64,000 nt of DNA, taken from NCBI GenBank assembly GCA_009733575.1, contig ML769390.1:310001-374000 (forward strand). Direction: 5' to 3'. The notes beneath the pieces are model-generated. The model was not told the origin of the DNA and ran no database searches. It saw nothing but the letters and a program-made list of their open reading frames with translations. The DNA is from Gymnopus androsaceus JB14 (taxonomy: Eukaryota > Basidiomycota > Agaricomycetes > Agaricales > Omphalotaceae). Below are positions 32,430 to 44,160 of this stretch, piece by piece. A program made the translations under genes and the position numbers. Within the stretch, counting starts at the first letter, position 1. Every line of letters begins with the position of its first letter.

Positions 32430-34972
32430 ATGAATGTACGAGACCTGGTTAACTTCGAAACTCCGCCTGAATCTTCGCCTCTCGGAGGACAAAGTGTGAG
32501 TTTTTGCTTATGATATATAAAAGCTCACACTAGAAAGCTATCATGATAGTCCTCCAACCATATGCTTTCTATTCCACCATCTAGAGCTCCTTCTCCGACC
32601 AATGCGCCTACATTTTCCAGGAGAGCCAGCATTGTGCTCATTGGAATGCGAGGAGGTCAGTGAATCGATTCTCATCCAGAGGAAGATTGGACCAGAAGGG
32701 GAAATCTCATCTTTATATCACAGTTGGCAAAACTACACTTGGAACTATCGCGTCAAAAGCCCTGGGATGGGAACTGCTAGATACCGATCTCATTTTTGAG
32801 CAGCAACAGGGCGTCCCCATCGCGAAATTCATCTCGACTTATGGCTGGGAAGAGTTTAGAAAAGTAGAGTCCAAGCATCTCGAAACCATCTTACCCAACA
32901 ATCTCACAGGCAAGGTCATCGCTTGTGGCGGAGGAGTCGTGGAACTGGAGCGAAACCGCGCAATATTGCAGCGTTTCAGAGATCATGGACCAGTCATACA
33001 CGTCCTGCGCGAAAAGGACGCGGTCCTAGCTTATCTGCGAGACTCGCCACAGTACCCCCCATTCCTACACGAAACAGCCAAGGAGGCATGGGATAGACGA
33101 GAACAGTTGTTTCGAGACTGCTGCTCCTTTGAGTTTGTGTCTTTAACAATGCCTGTACCTCCTGCTCCAAAAGGATTCAAAGATATTATCACTCCCGACC
33201 AAACTTTTGCATTGAAACCCGTGGAAGAGGATTTCTTTCGCCTCCTTCGCTTCATCCATGGAGTTGACACGAAAAAAGTCACCTTGAGCCCCCGTGGACC
33301 TCGATCATATTCCCTGTCGCTCACTTTCGAAGATGTCCGCCAGGCTATTCCCGTTCTCGATGAGTTATCGACTGGCATCGATTTATGGGAGCTTCGAGTC
33401 GACCTTTTGAGCTCCTGCGAGCCGACTTTTCTGGCATTCCAGATTGCGATTCTCCGACATCATTCTCCACTTCCAATCCTCTTCACTCTCCGTACCGTCT
33501 CGCAAGGAGGTAGATACCCCGATGTCTCCCCTCAAAACGAAAAGGCGGTCAAAATTCAAGCATGGCTCCATCACCATGCGCTTCGTCTTGGTGTGGAATA
33601 TATCGATTTAGAGGTGGTCATGCCAGAATCGACGTTCACAAGTGTTGTAGAGAAGAAGGGAAATACTATTGTCATGGGTTCCTATAACGATTGGGCAGGA
33701 ACTCTGAACTGGGCCAGTCCTCAAACCCGGCACTTGTTTGAGAAGATGACACAACTACATGTTGACATTGTGAAAATCGTTGGAGCGGCAAAGTCGTTTG
33801 AGGATAACATGGCGTTGAGACAGTTTGCGGGATTGGTGGAAAGATCGTCTACTCCTTTACTGGCTATCAATGTTGGACCGGAAGTGAGTGCGTTGAACTA
33901 TACTTTTGGATGTATACTTACTAACTCTACACGCTAGGGTAAAATTTCACGAGCATTGAATCCGATACTTTCACCGGTTTCCCATCCGCTGCTTCCGCGT
34001 GCAGCTGGGCCAGGCCAGATATCATTTTACGAAACCCAGTCCATTCTATATCTGACCGGCCTTCTACCAGCAAAAAAGTACTATGTTTTCGGGCGACCTA
34101 TTGGACATTCCATGTCTCCTACGATTCACAATACTGCCTTTTCCTACCTAGGTCTTCCGCATTCATACTCGATCAAAGAAACCGCGACGGTTGGCGAGCT
34201 AAAAGAGGTCATGCTTGACCCCAACTTTGGCGGAGCGAGTGTGACTATTCCGTACAAGGTTGAAATCATGCCTTATATGCAGCATATCTCAAGACATGCA
34301 CGAGTAATTGGTGCTGTCAACACTGTTACGTCCATCCCAGGAGGAGGTCTAAGTGGGGACAACACCGACTGGCGTGCAATCAAGTCTTGCCTAACCCGCT
34401 CCCTTACACCTGCCAACGTCGTAACCTCTTCAACTACGGCTCTCGTTCTTGGAGCAGGAGGAACGTGTCGTGCGACACTGTACGCTTTACATCAAATCGG
34501 GGTAATCAATATCTTCATCTGGAACCGCACTAGAAGGCGAGCGGAGCTGTTGGCAGAGGAATTCAGCAAGCTGGATCCCTTGCTAAGGATACGTGTTCTG
34601 GACAGACTGGATGTACAACTGCCTATTCGTCCCCTTCCAACTATGATTATCTCTACAATACCTGCGGCAGCTCCTACATCGTCCGAGCTTATCGACGTTG
34701 GATTGAGGATAGAGCACCTATCGGATGCGGGTGGCGTAGCGATAGAACTTGGCTACGAAAGGCGTATAACGAGACTCTTATCGTTGGCGCAAGAGAAGAG
34801 AGATCAAGGGATCGCTTGGGCTGTTGTGGAGGGTATCGAGATTCTTCTCGAACAAGGGTATGAGCAGTTCAAAATCTGGACCGGAAGAAGGGCTCCTGCT
34901 AGAAAGGTGCAAGAAAAGGTGTTGGAGGTCTATGAGCAGAGACGAGGGTTGCAAAGCCCTCCAATGCAATGA
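32430..34972 (+). CDS. QutR-like protein: shikimate kinase-, dehydroquinase- and shikimate dehydrogenase-like domains
   Basis: Four exons (32430-32495, 32550-32655, 32724-33883, 33938-34972) give 788 aa in frame. The order equals the last three domains of pentafunctional AROM; the DHQ-synthase and EPSP-synthase domains are absent. This is the plan of the ascomycete quinate repressors QutR and Qa-1S. The SK domain keeps a P-loop (GMRGVGKTTLG), LLDTD and CGGGVVE, but the lid RP motif reads SPQYPPF, so the Arg is missing. The dehydroquinase domain keeps ELRVDLL, FTLRTVSQGG and the Schiff-base Lys (VDIVKIVG), but the catalytic His is Asn (GSYNDWAG). The SDH domain keeps SMSPTIHN, SVTIPYK, GAVNTV and GDNTDW. 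A non-catalytic, quinate-sensing regulatory role is likely but inferred. Confidence 0.8.
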
Positions 34973-35085
34973 TTTATTGGACGGTGTATGATTCATGATT
35001 GATCGTCTTGTATCGATAATTGTTGTACAGTACTTCGGGCGCTACAACGGCGCTAAATAAATAAACAAAGTCTTCACTATCTACG

Positions 35086-36832
35086 ATGGGCACTAAAGGT
35101 TATCGTGTCTATCGATACAAAGGACGTTACTTCATCATATACAACCACAGCGACTCATATCCAGAAGATCTTGGTATCAAGGTCGCTGCCGAGGTGCCTG
35201 CTCTCGAGTCCGAATTCGAGGCGTATGTGGCGGCGAAGAAAAAAGAACTGCAAAAAAAGCTCGATGAAGGATTTCCAGAAGATATCAGAATGAGCGAGAT
35301 AGATATTAGAATGAGAGAGGAGCCCCCACGGAACGGTATTTCCGTCCATTGGATGTATGAAATCGATCTCGACCACTATATCTTTTTCGTCGATGGAGAA
35401 CCGTTGTTCGACCTTCGAAACATGCTTTATGGTGACGATTTTGTCGCGTGTATTGGCAAGTATTTCCTTTCGCACTGATTAGCTTTTTTTCCTAAATATT
35501 TAGTTTGTTAGACTATGACAACTATGGCCGTCGCTCTTTCTGTAGTATCACCCCTGAAGAGTATCGCTACAAGCTTCCTCCTCCTCTCCCGGTGGACCCT
35601 GATGTCCTCAGCACTTACAAGGGCTACCATGTTACTTGCTGTAGGCCGCATGAAGTGCTTGGTATTCCGCTTGAAATGCGGCCGATCGAGGTAACTCGCA
35701 TGAAGATCATGCAACTTTTTGTTGCAGCGTCAATGGCAGGCAGAGCATTCTCAAACTCGGATGGATTAGGAGTCAATGCAGTACTTTCGAGTACGGTAGC
35801 CTTCAATGTCATCTTCAGGATGCGAGCCATCTGCGGAGTCTTTTCAGGGCCACTTATCTTTGCAGATGATCATCCCAAGTTGGATCATTCAAACAGATCT
35901 GACGAACCCTTCCAATGGATAGAGGATCAATTTTGCATGCTTGTCGTCCCTCGTCTCGATTCCGAAGCGACCTTACATGCAGCCATTGTTCAGCTGGTAG
36001 AGAAAGTAACCCGTCATTTCGAAAGCCATACATGCGCCGATGGTACTGATTTGTACGCGGCAGTTCTATCTTTATACCACGTTTCCATTGTCCAACCTCA
36101 AAGTGGTAGAGCCTGAGCAAATTCGAGAGCGTGTTTTTCACTTGGAACACACTCCTTCGCTGCAGCTCCTTCCGACCGAACACGCTACCATTCCTTTCAC
36201 ACCGGGGATCGAAGCACTGGCTCGTCTCGGGCAGATCATTTTCGAAAACTCTCCTCAGTGCGATTTGGTATCCAAATACGAGATCTATCATCGAACTGCA
36301 TCGGTCTCCAAGATCGGCTCTCTTCCAACAGAACTACTGTCTCTCCATTGCACAACACCTCTCACCGAAAACCCTACAAGACTTTGCAAAAATTTCCCCA
36401 TCCTGGGCGAGTGCGGCTTCGGATTTTCTTTGCCATCCTTATTTTGAATATGGACGTCGAGTCTTACCTGCGCCACCGCCGGTCTACGGTGAGGGATATT
36501 CTTACGATCCCTACGAACGCCGTAGAACTTGGGGCAATGAGTGGTATCGACTGTTGCCTGGAAATGTCCAATTCGAGAGTCTTTACTCCTGCATATTTGG
36601 TGCATTAGACAGAAATGGGCACAGGGTGACACTATTTCTCAACGCTGACCTTAGCTCGTCCGCAGAGATCGATAGGATCGAGGAAGACAAGATTAGGAAT
36701 GAGTCCGATGGACATCCTGAAATCGATGTTGGTTTTTGCATAGGTCCAGTCTGGTGCAAAGACCACGGAGAGGAAGATAAAGATGATATTTCTGTAGTTA
36801 TGCGCGAGTTGCGTGCTTTGCGTGCCCAATAA
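35086..36832 (+). pseudogene. MGT(R/K)GY-family protein, copy 2, with two apparent frameshifts
   Basis: The first exon is intact: MGTKGYRVYRYKGRYFIIYN, then FEAYVAAKKKELQKK and VHWMYEIDLDHYIFFVDGEP. An intron lies at about 35460-35504. Exon 2 reads YDNYGRRSFCSITPEEYRYK through WIEDQFCMLVVPRLDSEATL. At about 36095-36105 one base is extra relative to copy 1 (SLYHVSIV followed by a shift into VVEPEQIRERVF). At about 36320-36330 a second extra base breaks LPTELL before CLSIAQHLSPKTLQDFAKIS. The tail is intact (TWGNEWYRLLPGNVQFESLY, then GALDRNGHRVTLFLNADL) and stops at 36832. Function is unknown. Because only two shifts occur, the gene may be functional with undetected introns or assembly errors. 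It sits between the QutR-like gene and the sterol esterase. Confidence 0.6.
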
Positions 36833-37017
36833 TCTATCGAAATTGCGGCACCTCACTGACGAAGCTCTCAATCAGTTGGACTCTCTTGAAAAGTAATTTT
36901 TACCCGAGAAGGTTTTTTTATTTCATGTACTTATTACTAACAAAATTCAAGCCAATGAAAAATCTTCGAACAAGTTCAATGTCTCTTCTAAGCTCTTACT
37001 TGCTGCTGTAGATGTAA

Positions 37018-37370
37018 ACCAATGCGGCGTCGGATTTCCTTTGCCATCCTTATTTTGAATATGGACATCGAGTCTTATCTGCACGGATTGTCAGTGGTAT
37101 CTACCGTCACGATCCCTACGAACCGTAGAACTTGGGGTAATGAGTGGTGTCGACTGTTGCCCGAGAATGTCCAATTCGAGACTCTCTGCTCCTGTACGTT
37201 TGGTGCAGTGGACCGAAATGGGCACACAGTGACACTTTTTCTCAACGCTGACCTCAACTCGTTCTATGAGATCAATAGAATTGAGGGGGCTTGACAATGA
37301 GCCCGATGGACATCCTGAATTCGATGTTGGTTAGCATACTGTAGGTCCATTCGGAGTGCAAAGACCGAGA
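37018..37370 (+). pseudogene. MGT(R/K)GY-family fragment (copy 3), duplicate of the copy 2 tail
   Basis: About 350 bp repeat the 3' part of copy 2 (36415-36775). The blocks RRTWGNEWCRLLPENVQFET and FGAVDRNGHTVTLFLNADLN match it closely, and the GATGGACATCCTGAA segment recurs at about 37307. An internal deletion removes the proline-rich YGEGYSYDP part, and the reading breaks at GGA followed by a stop. It is too short to be a gene and is best read as a local tandem duplication remnant. Confidence 0.8.
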
Positions 37371-37598
37371 ATGAATACATAGTTTTGACTAGCGCTAACC
37401 ACTATTCAAATAGTAAGCGCTGCGTCATGATCCATTCAAGTTCGTGGCGCTCGCATGTGAATATTTGCATCATCGAATCACTCTGAACTGTACCCTCACC
37501 CTAGTATGGTTTTTTCCCCCAGTTTATTTAATGTGGACTAACTTGAACATTGAAAATGCAACAGTCATTCTATTCTTCTATAATTTTTGTGCTTCAAT
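37371..37598. other. Intergenic region upstream of the sterol esterase
   Basis: About 230 bp with no gene seen. A pyrimidine-rich, AT-rich stretch precedes the start codon at 37599. Confidence 0.3.
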
Positions 37599-39169
37599 AT
37601 GGCACGACTTCCTTTTATTGGCCGACTCTCCCCAAGAGAGTACATAGCTCTCATCTTTGGCCTAATCTTTATCGCATTTGAAGGGTTAATTCGCCTGGTC
37701 ATCGTCCTTCTTCTACCTCGACCAATAATTAACTGGTTCTACGAACGTTCTCGCTCTCTTTTCTACTTTCTCGGCGGGCGAGGCTTGAACAAGCGTCTTC
37801 CCCGAGATCCAAATGCTCCTCCTCAAGTTAATGCCGAGCGAAAAACCAAACGCTCTATGGCTGATCAGATTCTGCATGCACGAGACTTTAGCGAGCTATG
37901 TGCGTTGTATGGCTATACCCCCGAAGAGCACGTCGTCTTGACAAAAGATGGTTATTTGCTGGGGTTGCATCGCATTTCGTCGAAGAAGGGACAACAGAAT
38001 CCAAGGCCTGGGACAAGCACGGGGAATCCAGTGGTGTATTTGCACCATGGATTGTTGATGAACAGTGAAGTGTGGGTCTGTCTGACCGATGCGGAGCGGG
38101 CGTTACCTTTTGTATTGGTGGAGCAGGGCTTCGATGTTTGGTTGGGAAACAATAGGTGCGTTTTATTTCAAGTGTCTTGCCTTTGACAACTGTCTCAACC
38201 TGAATACAGAGGAAACAAGTATTCCAAGAAAAGCATTCATCACGGTCCTAATTCTTCCAAATTCTGGGACTTTCGATCGACGAATTTGCCTGGTACGATA
38301 TCCCAGATTCCATTCACTACATATTGGACATTACCAAGGCACCAAAGCTAAGTTACATTGGCTTCAGTCAAGGAACGGCGCAGGCTTTCGCCGCTCTCAG
38401 TATTCATCCACAACTCAACCAGAAGATCAACGTTTTTATTGCCCTAGCACCGGCGTTAAGTCCAGCAGGCCTGTCTGCATCCATTGTGGATGGTCTTATG
38501 AAATCCTCGTCAGTATATAAATTAAGAGACGGTCTGCTGCATACTGAAAATCTATACAGGCCAACGTTAATGTTCCTCTTCTTTGGTCGGAAATCCATCC
38601 TTTCCTCCGCTACGATGTGGCAGTCTATCCTTTATCCGCCCATATTTGCCAAAGTCATCGATACTTCTCTCGTCTGGATGTTCAAGTGGCACAGTCACAA
38701 CATTACTTCATCACAAAAGATTGCTGCATACGCCCATCTTTATTCCTTTGCCTCGACCAAGTCTGTTGTGCATTGGTTCCAGATTATGCGCAGTGGTGCG
38801 TTCGTGATGTACGACGACGAAGTGATGTCGCCTGTTGTACGAACATCAGTGAGTTCCTATCGACCGGCGCGTTTCCCGACGAAAAATATCGTGACGCCGA
38901 TTGTCTTGCTCTATGGTAATAAAGACAGTTTGGTGGATATTGATGTTATGTTGACGCAATTGCCTCCACACACGGAGGCTCGATGTCTCCACTCGTACGA
39001 GCACGTAGACATTCTTTGGGGCAAAGATGTTGACCGAGATGTTATTCCGGAAGTACTGGATGCGTTGAAGAGGTATTGCGAGGATAAGGAGAAGCTGACG
39101 GGAACGGTTAATGGAGTGAAGAGAACTGGGGACGGCGCAGAAACGGATGGATTCTCAGATACATTGTAG
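37599..39169 (+). CDS. Sterol esterase / acid-lipase-like alpha/beta hydrolase
   Basis: Resembles fungal steryl ester hydrolases (Tgl1/Yeh1 and lysosomal acid lipase family), which release sterol from lipid droplets. The N-terminus has a long hydrophobic segment (YIALIFGLIFIAFEGLIRLV, about residues 13-45). The lid/entry region includes YGYTPEEHVVLTKDGYLLGL, the oxyanion motif VVYLHHGLL and GFDVWLGNNR spliced (intron 38156-38209) to GNKYSKKSIHHGPNSSKFWD. The catalytic triad is Ser in IGFSQGTAQ, Asp in YGNKDSLVD and His in YEHVDILWG. Near 38270-38275 the sequence needs one more T: WDF is followed by a shifted SIDEFAWYDIPD, and the coding length is one base short of a multiple of three. A genuine null allele or a homopolymer error would explain this. 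Confidence 0.8.
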
Positions 39170-39403
39170 ATGGGTCCGATTGAATATACCTATGTTGTAT
39201 TAATTCCTTGAACGTTGGCTGCTCTGAAGTGGCTGAATGAAGACCGATTGCTCGGGGTGTGGGGAACTTTTCCCCGCGGTCCGGGAAGGGCTCAAAGTGA
39301 TCAGGAATTTCTTGCTTCCGCTCTTCAAGCTAATAAAATGCAATTCGATCCATTTTATTTCCTTCCACTCGTATTCGACTTTCTCAACTTGACGCAGCCC
39401 GCC

Positions 39404-40719
39404 ATGACCGATTCAAATCTCTTCTATTTGTTCGGTTTCCCCATAGCACACTCTGCTTCACCCAGCTTCCACAACCACATGTTCAATCAGTTAGGAGGAA
39501 ACAAAAGCTACTCTTTGTTCCCTACCAGCAAAGTGATTCCAGAAATGCTCGATGAAATCCACAGCGAAAACTTTGGTGGTGCGAGGTTTGTCTACGTTAC
39601 ACTGTGCAAGCTATTTCATCTCATTAACATCACATACAGTGTCACTATGCCTATCAAGACTGCTATAATGCCCTATCTCGACGGTCTTTCGCCTGAATCT
39701 AAAGCCTCTGGCGCAGTAAATACTATCGTTAAAATCCCATCGCCAGATGGTCCAAAGTTCATTGGGACCAACACGGATATCCTCGGCGTGAAGAATGCCC
39801 TTCTCCGTCAGCTTCGCCTGCAGCACCCGAATCTTACAATATCGCCTCAGGCGTCCTATTCTGAAGGTGTCGGCGCAGGTGCTGTTTTCGGTGGAGGAGC
39901 TACAACTCGTAGCGCTGTTTACGCCCTCATGACTCTCGGATTACATCCCATATACCTTATTAACCGAGACCCAGATGAAATCAAAGCTGGTTAGTATTCA
40001 CACCTACCCATGTTGAATTTGTGCTAATCAGTACCGCAGTTCAAGATGTATACCCCCAACTGGTAGCAAAAGGATCATTAATTCATCTCGACCACCCCGA
40101 CAAGGTCGAACAGCTCCTGGCTCAACCAGACTCTCCTCGTATTCTTATGATTGTCGGAGCTATTCCCGCCATCGCGCCTGTTACCAAAGCCGAACGCATG
40201 GTGTACACTGTCGCGTCTTCCATGTTGACTATACCCTATCACGCTCCGCCAGCTTTTGATTCATCGAAAGAGTCTCTTCCTATTCCAACAAAGCGTTTAT
40301 TCCTGGAAATGGCGTACAAGCCGAGAATCACACCCATGGTAAATCTGATTTTGTATACTTTCCTTTTATGATCATTTAATAATACCCATCCAAGCTTAAA
40401 GTCGCAATGGCTCATGGCTGGGACGGTATCGACGGTACGAACGCGATGGTAGAGCAAGGCTACGCGCAACAAAGGATGTGGCTTGCAGGGGACGCCAGTG
40501 TAGAGACTGGAAGCGACCCGAAAATCCTTGGTCCGGTCATTGAGCAGAAGGCTAGGGACCTGATAGCAAACCTGGGAGAGTGAGTGCTCTCGAGCTGCAA
40601 TATTACACCTCTTGCAAGTGACTGACACCGTTTTCACTAGTGTTGTGGTTAAAGAAGCTGAAGTTGACAAGCCGCAAACATTCAGGCTGCTCCTATTCCG
40701 AAGAAGTAATCGTTTTTGA
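39404..40719 (+). CDS. Quinate/shikimate dehydrogenase (QutB/Qa-3-like)
   Basis: NAD(P)-dependent dehydrogenase acting on quinate or shikimate. The start is taken at MTDSNLFYLFGFPIAHSASP because the substrate motif SxS follows immediately. Introns are near 39595-39641, 39990-40040, 40339-40395 and 40580-40640. Substrate residues are present: HSASPSFHNH, the catalytic Lys in SVTMPIK, GAVNTIVK and GTNTDILGVKNAL with the catalytic Asp. The dinucleotide loop GAGAVFGGGATTRSAVYALM and NRD follow. The C-terminal part has MAHGWDGIDGTNAMVEQGYA, as in shikimate dehydrogenases. It is a stand-alone protein, unlike the AROM fusion, so quinate catabolism is likely. It lies 4.4 kb downstream of the QutR-like gene on the same strand. 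Confidence 0.8.
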
Positions 40720-41835
40720 ATTATTGTTGTATTTTAAGAAGTCATCGTGACTCTGCGCATTATTAGATGGCTAGATAGACAATAAAACCACGCCGTTCAG
40801 TCAAATAGTGTGCAGTCTGTCCTACCCATATGCTCTTGAGCTTCTTACTGTTCCTTGAATTTCGACTCGCCTCGGCTCGAAAACGCATCAGTAGTCTGTT
40901 TTGGAGGATGATATCTGTCATTGGGTTTGGGAATCTGAGCGAGATTTAGTCGGTCTTGATCAACAGAAATAGTGCGATCTATGGATTCTATGTTAGCTCA
41001 CAAACGGAAAACGAAGAACTGGTTGGAAGCTATTATCCAAAAGGGTCCATCGACCTGTACGTAGACGAGGACCTGACATATAGCATTCCGCGCAACTTGC
41101 ATTCTCATAGATTAAATCTATGCCATTACCAGTAATGTGCTCGAGACCTACACTATCATCTCAACGAGGACAGGCTGTCGGGTAATTTCCGGACTCCGAG
41201 GGAAGCAATGCCTTTGTCTTTTTTAGGTCCCATCGTCGCAAGGAGCAATGTTTACCTTTTGTTCATGAAAGAACTGTAGCCAATGGCTTACAATGAAGCA
41301 ACTAAAACGATAGCGTCTGTCATAATGATCCCGATAGCATAGATATTTTGAGGAGTCTTGTCATCATACGACTTGTCATTCATACCGATATCTTTCGATC
41401 ACCAAGCTAGCATTGTCAAAGATTCCAACGAGCATTTGTGTTCGGTGCCGTACGTATACATTCATGTACATCAGAAGCAGGAAGAAGAAACGAGAGCAGA
41501 AACAGCAGTGGAGTACATACGATAGACAGGAATATGAGAAGCACAAGCGAGAGAGAGAGAGAGATGAATTAACTGCAAACAAAGGCGAATGAAAAGGCCC
41601 TAATAGATCCACTCCGTTAAGGATATCTCGAAATAAGTAAGAAAATAGATACTCGTAGCACATAGCCATCCAATAACCCAAAAAGTTACGCCTCGGCGCA
41701 TCGTTACGGAGAAGCAAGTCGTGAAGCAGAAGGGGACAGAAGGAATAATATAGTATTTCCAGCTTCCCTTTAACTTGCCCCGTGAGGTATCGCGGGAAGT
41801 TTCGATGGCAAGATCATAGTCAGGAAGAAGGAAAT
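40720..41835. other. Intergenic region between convergent genes
   Basis: About 1.1 kb with no supported gene. A short (GA)n run lies near 41550-41566. At 41756-41825 a partial, imperfect duplicate of the NoxR last exon occurs just past its stop codon. Remaining sequence shows nothing recognisable. Confidence 0.4.
41756..41825. repeat. Partial duplicate of the NoxR PB1-coding exon
   Basis: The plus-strand words CGCGGG, AGTTTCGATGGCAAG and TCATAGTCAG occur in the same order here and in the NoxR exon at about 41860-41928. Mutated spacing removes any coding potential. Confidence 0.75.
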
Positions 41836-43890
41836 TTAGTTATCCGAACACCAAATTTCCAACTTTCCCTCTGGCTTGCCTTTTGAGCTTTCGCGGGCAG
41901 TTTCGATGGCAAGTTCATAGTCAGACTCATCCTGCAGAGTGACTTTACCACCGTCCTCGTCCTTGAACTTGAGTGAGAGCCCGCCAAAGCCCTTGCCGAA
42001 CTTGCTTGTGACCTTGTCCATAAACTCTTCGAAAGGGACATCAGGTGTCAGTGCCATTCCACGAACGTCATCTTTGTAGTGTAGCTGCAAGACGACGTCA
42101 GCGCTAGTCCTTAACTTTCCGGAACCCCACTTACCTTGACCCGGATCTTGACCAACTCGAATGGACCGTCATCGTAGTCGCCACTTGCATATCCCTCTTC
42201 CTCTTCCTCATAAGAACTCTGTATACGACTGCTCTGCGTGCGCCCCGTATTCCTTCTCGTAACTCTTCTCCTCATACTGCCTCCGCCAAAGGAACTTGGC
42301 GCGTAGTTACTAGCAGGAGCACTACGAGAGCCTGACCTCCCAATAGGAGGAAGGTTGTTGGGATTTGCGTTTGATCTTGCCCAGGCTGCGATACGGTCGG
42401 GAGGTCCACCTGCATTTGCACCAGAGGGCAAAGGCGGAGGAGGCCCCCCATCATTTCCACCGTAGCTATCGAGATAGTCGTCATAGAATTCCGTAAGACG
42501 ATTGTTGTTGTCTTCTGTGAAAAAAGGCATCAGGATGAAGATCAACACAGATAAGAAATCAATCGGTTGTCTGACCTTTGAGCGGAGGTGGCGGCGGGAG
42601 TGCTCCACCAGCAGGGCCAGGTTTCCTCACGCTGAGTCCACGAACAGGACCACCCATACCCGAACCAACAGGAGGAGCCATGGTGTTACTCCTGGTGATG
42701 GCAGCGGGTGCCGGATCTGAGGGTGAATCGCCTCCGGTGCGTTCACGGGCGTTGGAGGGAACATTTATAGTGGTGTTGGCCCGGCCAAGGGCAGGTGCTC
42801 TTCCGACTTCAGTATCTAGTTCTGGAAAAAAAATCAGCCACAAGGTCGACTGTCATGATTTAAGGAACTTACTAGGTACAGTTGGTGCAGGAACGGATAC
42901 ACTCCTAGTAACCTCAACCGGCTGGGCTTCGACGAACACACCAGACGGTGATACACCCTGTTTCAAATTGGTTGATCCTGTGAAGCCAGTAAAGGCATCT
43001 CGCGAGTCTGAAGCAGCAATCAAGACCTGTAGCAATGTAAGTCGACAAAACTTGGGATTAATTATGATATAACGTACAGCTTTGCCCATGTAATTCTTGC
43101 GGACAGCGTTCTTGAGCTTTTTCTCTGAAGGGCGATAGAGGACGCCCACAGGCTGCATAATCAGTGGTTAGATATGGCACAACGTTGAAGAGGAATGCAA
43201 TATACAATACTGAAGACCGTGTATCCTTCTCCGCGGTCAGCAATAGCATCGTCAATGACATTATGTTCATCAGTAGCCTTGTCTTTCTTCGCCTCTTGCA
43301 TATCTGCCAATCCTTCATCCATGCGGCCCAGATAAATCTGAGATAGTCCTTTGTTGAACAACACCTCCGCTGAGAATAATCTAAACTTGAGTCCAAGCTG
43401 CTCGTAATTTCTGGTGACAACCATCAAATCAATATCGCCTCAACGTGGGGTGGCAAAAGGTGCGTACATGGCTTGGTTTCCTCTCAAGTAAAGTAGTGCC
43501 TCCTCAAAGTCTTTGAATGCGAGATCATACCGAGCGAGTAGGAAATTAGAGACTCCGCATTGGAAATATCTGTAGGGGATTGGTTAGTTGCAACCTCATG
43601 CCTTGGTACTGTACTTACGCAACAGCCAGGTAATTGTCCAGTCCAGTCGCCTCAATAAACTTCTCCACAGCAGCTTCATGTTCGCCCAGCGTTGCATAGA
43701 TCAGGCCCATATTCGTCAAAATTTTGGACGAATCGGCAATTCGCTGTCAATCTGATAGTGAGCGGGAGCATTCTGCAGTGATGCAAACAGCAATACAGAC
43801 AGAGAAGAGGTCCAGGGACTTTTCAAAGTCTTCTTCATCGTATGCCTTGAGAGCAGCAGACCAAGTTTCGAGTTCAGCTTTGAGAGACAT
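41836..43890 (-). CDS. noxR: NADPH oxidase regulator NoxR (p67phox-like)
   Basis: NoxR activates fungal NADPH oxidases with Rac at the plasma membrane during development and hyphal fusion. The start at 43890 reads MSLKAELETWSAALKAYDEE. The N-terminal region has TPR-like repeats: KILTNMGLIYATLGEHEAAV, QCGVSNFLLARYDLAFKDFE and LFNKGLSQIYLGRMDEGLAD. After the activation-region-like segment PVGVLYRPSEKKLKN there is a long Ser/Pro/Gly-rich linker, including RKPGPAGGALPPPPP. A C-terminal PB1 domain follows: VKIRVK, LHYKDDVRGMALTPDVPFEE and KDEDGGKVTLQDESDYELAI, ending LEIWCSDN at 41836. About ten exons are joined by short introns. Domain order matches NoxR. It is convergent with the quinate dehydrogenase gene. 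Confidence 0.88.
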
Positions 43891-44160
43891 GATGGTGAAC
43901 GGGAAAGAGCGAGCCGGTCGCGGGAGATTGCCTTGCAAGTTGGAACAAAGGAGTGGTGGATTGGGCGAATTAACAGAAAAATTAAGAGAGAAATAAGAGA
44001 GAGAAAATGAAAGAAATGAGAAACCAGTCTCCAAAGAGGCGGGGGAGGGGGGAAGTCTAAAAGTTGTTAACAAAGGCAACCTAAATGTATTTATTGACTG
44101 CGATGGCGCGTTGTTAGGTAGGACTAGAAAGGCACGGCCACGTTACGTATCACACAACAA

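Noticed and set aside
32430..34972. Calling the gene a truncated pentafunctional AROM pseudogene
   Set aside because: It has its own start exon with in-phase introns and an intact 788-codon reading, and its domain plan equals known QutR-type proteins.
39215..39403. Longer N-terminus for the quinate dehydrogenase (start at 39215)
   Set aside because: The extra residues have no similarity to the family, and the substrate-binding motif normally begins close to the start, as with the Met at 39404.
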